The notes under the pieces were generated by a model. That model was given only the letters and a program-made list of their open reading frames with translations, had not been told where the DNA came from and made no database searches. 64,000 nt of DNA from Vicugna pacos (lineage: Eukaryota > Chordata > Mammalia > Artiodactyla > Camelidae), in the NCBI RefSeq assembly GCF_048564905.1, contig NC_133023.1:9563001-9627000 (forward strand), read 5' to 3'. Positions 57,191-64,000 of this stretch are shown here, piece by piece (within the stretch, counting starts at the first letter, position 1; every line of letters begins with the position of its first letter). The translations under genes were made by a program, and so were the position numbers.

Positions 57191-59414
57191 GGATTTCAAA
57201 CAAAGTACAATCCAAAGTCAGGGGAACAGTCTTAGCCCCTGGGGACTGCCCTGCCATTTCCACTACAAGACCACAGTCTTGGGGACTAACTTCTTGGACC
57301 TTAAATACCAACATACTGTTTTGAATTCCAGTCAACAGCCTATAGCGTCACGGACCTCTAGCCTGCAGTAGCGCTGAATCATACTTGGGTTCCTTTGGAC
57401 AACGTAAGGTCAGATAACTCAGTCATGACTCCACATCTGTTGTCCCTAGTCACCACCCAAGATGGAAACCCCTCGTCATCCATCCTTTCCCACTCTCTCA
57501 TCCCCTCACTATTATGGGCTCCCTCCTTTGGATACTAACTCCCACTGCTTCTGCCCCTGCCTCCATCACACATACTCCGTTGTCTGGGAAACAAACTCTC
57601 CTCCATTGTAATCCGGGTCAAAGATATCTTCCTAGTCTCCCAACCTTGGCTGAACTGAGTGCTCTCCCGGGGCTCTCTCTGCAGCCATATTGAAGGAAGC
57701 TGCTCATCCTCCCCCACTGCTCTCATTTTAGGGGCTGGAGTCTAGGGCAGCATCCTTGTCATTCAACTCTTGTTCACCATCTCTTATTTCTCTGTTTCCA
57801 CGTAAAAGCCACCGTTCCTTGAAGGTGCAGTTAAATAGCTCTATGGCCCTCCATCTCTTCTAGCCATTGTCATCAACCACTGTGGTGACTTCTAGGCAAA
57901 TGACCCATCCAGAACCTGCCCTCACAATTCTTTGACCTCCTCTATTCCAGTAACCATCATCTCCTCCTCAGTCTCTGCACCAGGGCCACCCCTTGGACTT
58001 GATCATCACCTCTGAATTCTTGAACTCCACCATCAAACTCTGGTTGATTAGCTTTCTCTTCTTAATCTCCCCCACGCTTATCCCTTGGCCTTTTTGAAAC
58101 CCCCATTCCCTTGACACCTTTATTTTCTCCCCCTCTCTTGGCTTCCTCCTGGCTTGACTTTGCCCTCAAATAAAACATAACCTAGACTCCAAGATCCCTC
58201 ATCCCTTTAAAGATGCTCTTGCCTGTGCCCCACAAAGCTCACGCTCTTGCGTCCTTCCTCCAGAACCACCAGGCAGAGCCCCAGTCTGGATCAAGCCAAC
58301 TGCCTTCTTTTCTCCATCCTGTCTCCAGGCTGCTAAGCACTGTTAGAGAAGACGACACACTGTGCAGACTGAGCCTTCAGCAAAACCGAGATCTTCAACC
58401 TCCTGCAGACCTTGAGTGCTGCCCAAGTGACCTAGCACTGAATGGTGCTGCCTATTTGCCTGTCTGGACTAGACTGCCTTCCCCGGGATGGGCCACATCC
58501 TGCAGCCTCCTGGACCTGTATTAATATGTTGAAATAACAATGACGTCAGCCCCCATTTTGGCCCCCTCTCTGAGGCTGAATGTCGGCAGCTGCCCAAAGC
58601 ACTGAATTGAAGATTTTAAGACCATATCTGCCACAAGGAAGCGGGCTGCTGTATGACCCCTTCTGCTCGAGGGATTGATGCCTCCCTGAGACTGTGCTCA
58701 CCTCCAGCCTGGCCCGAGGTAGCCTGTGTTTTTTGTTCTTGTCTTCTTCTCTTGCAGGCACAGAATACTTGTGGGGTGACTATGGGGTACTTTGACCCGA
58801 ACATGCTTGCAGCTGTCAAGAACTGTTACCCTCCTTGCAAGCTAACAAGTTGGCCTGTCACAAGTTCATGGATATCGGTAGAAAACACGAGACTCCTGGG
58901 ACAGAGATGGACTTGATTACTCATGGGACAGCAGGTAGCCTGGACCTCACGGTCACACCATTACCCCTTGCGCCCCACCCCAAGTCTCACAGAGGGTGGG
59001 GCAGTGCAGAGGCGGGTCCAGGAGGATGCGGGGTACACAGCAAGTTTGTGCCACAGTTGAGGAACCCTGAATTTAGGAAACCCCCCATCTTATAGGGGTA
59101 CCAATCACAACCCTGCCCCAACCTTGCCCCGGAAGGAGACAGTATTTTTATTTTGGGCAGGAGAAAAATCTGTTCTTGACAAGGAAGACACTGTCTCTGT
59201 TCTCCCAGGCTGTGTCCTCTGCCAGCATCCTTGATAAGATGGTACAGGGCAAACCTGCCAATGCCTTTGTGCAGAAGATGGATGTAAAGACACAAGACCC
59301 ATGGAGAATCAGACTCTTTACCTTTCAGGGATCAGTTAGATTAGATGAGGGGCCGACACTGAGAAAGACTGGGCAGCAGTGTTGGCACCTCATACATTTA
59401 CAACAGTCCAGGTA
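57191..59414. other. No gene seen: intergenic, repeat-like pyrimidine-rich DNA
   Basis: Long C/T-rich stretches (57420-58330) and an LTR-like or retroelement-like patch at about 58530-59350 that I cannot name. No splice-supported coding exon. Confidence 0.35.
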
Positions 59415-59512
59415 GTATTCTCACTAAGCAGTGCACTTACGATTTGTGCACTGGCTTTTCTACATTTGTGTTATATTGCAATAAACATTTATTTTAAAAA
59501 TAAAAGTATCCT
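59415..59512 (+). mobile_element. Old L1 3' terminus
   Basis: The text gatttgtgcactggcttttc, followed by gttatattgcaataaacatt and an A-rich end, matches the 3' terminus of old L1M elements. Short, so only moderate support. Confidence 0.5.
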
Positions 59513-61022
59513 ACCCTCCCCCCACTTTAAGATGAACCACAGCTATGTGACTTTATCCCGGTTGACTTGGGACACCTAGAGTGAATTCGTCTCCCAAATA
59601 CCAGCCAGGCAGGTTGTGACTGAAGTTACACAGACTCATGGATAATCTAGCCACAAGTAAGTCTTACCTTGGGGATGTCCCCTGGCCTGCCATCCAGGAT
59701 ATTAAGGGGACCAGAGACATCTGCCTGTTGCTAGAAGCCGATGGCATTGGAGTCTTGAGGGGTGGGTCAACAGGCCCAGGGACTGAGGCCTAGGGAAACA
59801 TCCCAGCTGCTCAGGAGCCTGGAAGCCTCGCCTTCACCACATCTATTCATCTCTCTGGACAGTGATCAAAGTTTCTGCATCCCCCTTTCCTGTCTCTGTC
59901 ACTGTCCTTTTAAAATCTTTTTCCTTCTGAGTCCCAGCCACAGTCACAGCTCTGCGGAGGAATAGTAGACACTTTCCCCTGCATTGTGCGTTTTTTAGAT
60001 CCTCTCTCAGAGTTGTAACAGCGCCCCCATGTGGCAGCCTTGTGCACGTGTGCTGCTGCCGGCAGGTGAACAGCAGAAAGGGCTGTCTTCAGCATCTCCT
60101 GTTCTGTCTTTCCGCTATTCCTCCCCTGCCCAGTGTCTTGTGAACCCGCTTCTTTCTGGGTACCCAGAACCTTCCGATCAGTCACCCCTGAGATCTCCTC
60201 CTCTCTCCTCCTCTCTTCCAATCCAATCTCGCAGACCTCTCTCTCTTTCCCAGTTCCCCCCTCTCAACACTTACTTGTCCCTTGTCCCATTCTGCTGATC
60301 TCTGACTAGTGAAGGGAAACGGCCCTTAGAAGAAAACTCAGGCGTGAGGAATAACGGGCTGCAAGTGTAACCTTTCCTAAGGAGTAACTGCTCTTTTTTA
60401 ACAGCTGCTTCCGGTGACTTCACACAGAGGAATGAGTAAGAAGGCAGTTTCAGCACCAGAGTGGAAGAGGGCTGTTAGAATTCTGGAAGCTTCCTCCTGC
60501 CTTCCGGGCAAGTGGAGGGGGACCTGGAGAGAACCTCTCAGAGAGATTGACGGGTGCTCCTGCATTGAATTGAAAGGCCACAAGAAATGGTGCTTGACTC
60601 GCCTGAAAGACTAAACGGGTGAGAAGCCAGCTGGGCCTGCCGAAGACTGCCCGTGACCATGAGGAGCGCGGCTGCAGAGGGGGCGACCTCTGCCGCTGGC
60701 GCTCTCCCAGGGGCTGAGTGCGTGCCCAGCCAGTAGCTGGGCTTAGGTTGTTTGGAAGGCCCTCACCCAAGGGGCCCATCTGCAGGTGAGCTGACCCAAC
60801 ACAAAAAGGCTGGGTGGGACATGCCACCAAGTGCAGGAGCTGTTGGTCAACCAGACGGTGTGTCATCTGAACGAGAGAACGGGTGAGGAGGGGCCCTGAA
60901 CAAGGTGGGGGGATGTCTCCCAAAAAAAATGCCCAAAGTGAGCGCACAAAAAGAACCAAAGAGGCAGCCTTTGGACATGAACACACAGAGCGCCAATGGC
61001 AGGGAACAATACCATTAATCGA
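59513..61022. other. No gene seen: intergenic
   Basis: Mixed-composition DNA. The longest open frame (60450-61052, minus, 200 codons) runs into a MaLR LTR and has no domain. Confidence 0.4.
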
Positions 61023-61899
61023 ATTAGTTTCCTGTGCCTGCCAGAAAACCACTGTGGCTTAAAACAAAAGAAGTTTATTCTCTCCCAGTTCTGGATCAGA
61101 AGCTCCACCTCCAAGTGTTGGCAGGACCATGCTCCTTCCAGAAGCTCTGGGGAGAATCCTTCCTCACTTCTGCTGGCTTCTGGTGGCTCTAGGAGTTCTT
61201 TGGCTTGTGGCTGCCCCAACGCCACCCCGATGTCCACCTTTATCTTGACTGAAAAAAATGCACAACCTAACGGTTGAGAATTATGTTTTATTCGGTGGAT
61301 TTTCTGAGGACTTCAGGCTGGGGAGACAGAGTCTCAGTTCACTCTAAGGGACGATTCAGAGGAGGCAGGGGAGGAGCCAGGATATATAGGAGTTTTTGCA
61401 ACAAAGACCAGGTAGTCGGAACATCAAAAGATTACTGTTCATTAAAGAAAACCAGATGTCTCAGGTTAAGGAATTTAGTGCTTTTCTATGTGTGGGAAGA
61501 TGGAAGAGCCTGGGCTCACTGAAATCATTCCTTTGATCTGCACCTTAAGTATCTAGGGCCAGTGTCCTGAAAGTCCCATCTTGGGCGTACCCTTGAGGGT
61601 GACTGCCGTGGCTTGATGGCTGCAACATCCTTTGTTGGCTAATCTGGCAGGCACCATTTTTCATTAGCAGTTTTCATGTGGCTCCTGCTCAGTCTCTGTG
61701 TCTTCTCTTCTGTCTCTTCTAAGGACACTTGTCATTGGATACCCAGGTAATGCGGCATGCTCTTATCTCAAGCTTTTAACTTAATTATATCTCCAAAGAC
61801 CCTTTTTTTTTTTTTCGAGTAAGATCACATTCACAGGTTGCAGGATTAGGAAGGGGCCATGTCCATCTTGGCAGGGAAGGGGGCACCATTCAATCCACA
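61023..61899 (-). mobile_element. MaLR-type LTR fossil interrupted by a younger LTR
   Basis: Left part 61023 to about 61245 (ccactgtggcttaaaacaaa, then ggggagaatccttcctcact). Right part about 61665-61899 (gtctcttctaaggacacttg, then tatctccaaagacccttttt, then caccattcaatccaca). This is one antisense MLT1/MST-like LTR with another LTR inside. Old, about 100 million years by family. Confidence 0.78.
61246..61664 (-). mobile_element. Solo LTR nested in the MaLR LTR
   Basis: Starts near tgaaaaaaatgcacaacct and carries ttttattc (reverse of a polyadenylation signal) and ggatatatagg (reverse of a TATA box) in positions typical of an antisense LTR. I recall very similar LTRs in cattle, so this is probably an artiodactyl-age endogenous retrovirus. 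Target duplication not resolved. No internal region present. Confidence 0.65.
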
Positions 61900-62225
61900 C
61901 TACTAATCAAATAAGACCTTTTTACCACTCCTTCCTCCTGTCTTCATCCTGAAGAAACCAGAAAATGGTGCAGGAAATGGAGAAAGGGTGCAGTAAGGAG
62001 AGGGAAGAAACTGATCTACACGTCTTTCCCTTTGTTGGTTCACAGAGTTACAGATCACACCGGAGCTGAGGGAAGGTCAGCACTTTGAATTGGTTGAGTA
62101 AGTGAAGTTCTGATATTAAATTAGAATAGGCTTCTTAACAACCTAAAAATAAGATTCTTTCTTTATACCTGAAAGTGGCTGGAAAAGCTGTGGGGAAGTG
62201 AGGGGGGAGGGGAAGGGGAACTGGA

Positions 62226-62530
62226 GGAAGGTGGTCAAAAGGTACAAACTTCCAGTCATAAGTATGAGGGATGTAATGTACAACATGATAAAGATAATTA
62301 ACAATGGCTGTGTGTTAAACCTGAAAGTTGTTCAGAGTAAATCCTGAGAGTTCTCATCACAAGGAAAATGTTTTTCTTTTTTCTTTTGTGTTTATGTGAG
62401 ATGATGGATGTTCACTAACTTACTGGTGTTCATCATTTCATGATGTATATAGGTCAAGTCATTATGCTGTACACCTTAAACTTACACAGTGCTGTATTTC
62501 AGTTATATCTCAGTAAAAGCAGAAGGAAGA
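62226..62530 (+). mobile_element. Old L1 3' end (L1MA-like)
   Basis: Sense 3'UTR wording: ggtcaaaaggtacaaacttc, then gtaatgtacaacatgataaa, then atgctgtacaccttaaactt, then gttatatctcagtaaaa. The A-rich tail ends at about 62540. Confidence 0.8.
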
Positions 62531-62540
62531 AAAAAGAAAA

Positions 62541-63299
62541 GCTGTGGGATTTGCTCAAGCCTCAAGTTCCAACCCTAGAGCAGCCAAGGGGCAGTAGAGA
62601 GCAGACAGAAGTTGTTTCAAGGCAATGGTGAGAAAAAAAAAAAAGTTTCTTCTTACATGCTACAAAGCCCAGCCTGTTCAATAAGTTAGATTTATAATAG
62701 GTGTCTCGCTTCGTTCTTGTGATAGAAACAGTCTTATAGCAATAGCCTTTTGAAACCAGTCTCTTAGGTTATATCCGGGATTAACCTGCAGTATTTCAAC
62801 AGTTTTTAAAAGGGAGTCGCTGTAGCTTCTTTACTAATTACAGCTTTAGTCTCGATCGTGTCTTTCCTACTAGGTAAAGTTTACTACATTGCTTATCACT
62901 CTGCTTCCTGACAGCATCCAATGCAGAGCAAAGCCCTGCTTCCTTAAATCTGCCTATATACTAGGGGATCAGCAAAGAAGGCTGCTACCTTCTCTCGTTC
63001 TACCATCACTTTGGATTTATTGGACCCTTGCAGGGAAAGAATGTGTACAGGTAAGAAGTGCAGGATGTTCAAGGCTACTTAATGTATGTCTTCTACTTTC
63101 CTATCAACTGATTCTTGTGAGGGGTACAATAAATACTTGTTGAATTAATTACAGCATTAACTAATTCACATTTTTGTCCAAAGTTTTGTCGATTTTAGCT
63201 GAGCAGTCTTTTGACTGGCAGCAGAAACGATACGTTGTTGAGTAGTTCAACAGACTTTGCTGCTCAAAAACAACAGCCGGGCTAGTTTGTTTCCATTCA
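62541..63299. other. No gene seen: flank of the second CpG promoter
   Basis: AT-rich, unassigned, ending at the sharp GC rise near 63300. Confidence 0.45.
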
Positions 63300-63670
63300 G
63301 GCACTGGAGCGGTCCGCCCGCGCCCGCCCCCGCGCCGGTCCCCGCCCAAATGACGTCTTCCTGGGAACTGCGGGTTTGGGGGCGGTTCGCCTGCCAACCG
63401 CTCTGCGCAGGCGCTATTTCCTTAGCGCGCATGCGCAAAGTCGTGTGTTCTCCAGTCTGGGTTAGGGTGGGTTGAGCCTCCGTGGTCCCGCCCCAGAACC
63501 GGAAGTTCTCTCTGGACGCGGGGGCCTCCGAGGGCTCCCGGGGTTCCCTCGCGCTTCTCCGTGAGCAGTGCTCAGGGTTCGGCGGCGTCTTTGCTTCTGC
63601 AGAAAGCCGAGCCTTTGTTCCCAGTGGAAGCCCACCTTGCTCGGGGAGGCTCTCGCTGCGCCCAGGGCCG
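63300..63670 (+). promoter_or_regulatory. TCEANC: CpG-rich promoter and first untranslated exon, probably TCEANC
   Basis: A sharp rise in GC and CpG at the window end, with GC boxes, a CRE-like tgacgtc at 63351-63357, an NRF1-like tgcgcaggcgc at 63404-63414, a perfect NRF1 palindrome gcgcatgcgc at 63427-63436, and an ETS site accggaagt at 63498-63506. This is a typical housekeeping promoter without TATA. In known mammalian gene order the next gene downstream of EGFL6 on the same strand is TCEANC, so I infer its promoter. A possible donor lies near 63669 (ggGTAGGC). No coding sequence is visible, so the gene name rests on synteny alone. Confidence 0.55.
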
Positions 63671-64000
63671 GGTAGGCCCACACATGTCCTTGCCCTCCCC
63701 TCTCCTCCAGCCTAGATGGGCGGGGTGGGTCCTCGGGGCCTCCGCTGCGTGTGTGCTGGGTCTCAGGCTGTCACCGTCGGACGGCTTGCAGCAGGCTCTG
63801 CTTGTCGCTCCACCCCACCCACTGAAACCCTGACCTGGGCCAGAGTGGGCCCTTGCGCTGGTCCCGTCCCCTCGCTGTACCTTTGTTAGGGATCGCCATA
63901 AAGCGAAAGTGCCCTAGCGCAGTACTGAGTGACTTCAGGAACGGCGCCGCCTCTAACATTTGGCATTTCTCTCTCTAGAGGAGGGAGCTTCCTGTGTAGC
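63671..64000 (+). other. TCEANC: Probable start of TCEANC intron 1
   Basis: GC-rich sequence after a possible donor at about 63669. No coding exon visible before the window ends. The gene assignment is by synteny only. Confidence 0.35.

Noticed and set aside
60450-61052. A 200-codon minus-strand open frame
   Set aside because: It runs into a MaLR LTR, shows no recognisable domain and has no splice or promoter context.

Overview
This window is mammalian genomic DNA and most likely comes from the X chromosome of a camelid (camel, llama or alpaca). About ten copies of one tRNA-Ala-derived SINE are present, and I recognise this as the camelid Vic family. Around them lie artiodactyl-type L1 tails and old mammalian repeats: MIR, L2, MER5A, MER20, MER2 and MaLR-type LTRs. 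No bacterial, CRISPR or operon-like structure is present.

The main gene is EGFL6 (EGF-like domain multiple 6, also called MAEG), on the + strand. All 12 coding exons fall inside the window, from the start codon at 5854 to the stop at 55105-55107. Every intron has GT-AG ends and matching phases, and the exons join into one open reading frame of 1665 nt (554 residues). The protein has, in order, a signal peptide, a cysteine-rich EMI-like stretch, five EGF-like modules (three with the calcium-binding consensus), a charged linker with an RGD integrin motif, and a C-terminal MAM domain. Exon 1 sits in a CpG-rich island (about 5500-6300).

Layout. 1-5400: upstream flank with MIR, MER5A and old LTR fragments. 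5400-6300: EGFL6 CpG island and exon 1. 5928-22082: the 16-kb first intron, holding a composite L1 block, MaLR-type LTRs, L2 remnants, Vic SINEs and a broken RPL37 processed pseudogene. 22083-38197: exons 2-7, carrying the EGF modules. 38198-45080: a long repeat-rich intron. 45081-55107: exons 8-12, carrying the RGD linker and MAM domain. About 55108-55610: probable 3'UTR. 55.6-63.3 kb: intergenic DNA with LTR fossils, including one LTR inserted in another, and an old L1 tail. 63.3-63.7 kb: a second CpG-rich promoter with a CRE-like site, NRF1 sites and an ETS site. By known mammalian gene order (EGFL6, TCEANC, RAB9A on human Xp22.2) this is probably the TCEANC promoter and first untranslated exon. 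That call rests on synteny, because no TCEANC coding sequence lies in the window.

I see no convincing new biological system. The most useful second looks are a tandem NAGNAG splice acceptor at EGFL6 exon 10, a SINE about 40 bp from the exon 11 acceptor, a near-perfect 86-bp tandem duplication in intron 10, an almost intact tRNA-like body in one SINE, and a palindromic element nested in a MER20 copy. Exon boundaries come from reading splice sites and comparing with the human protein from memory. Repeat family names also come from memory, without a library search.
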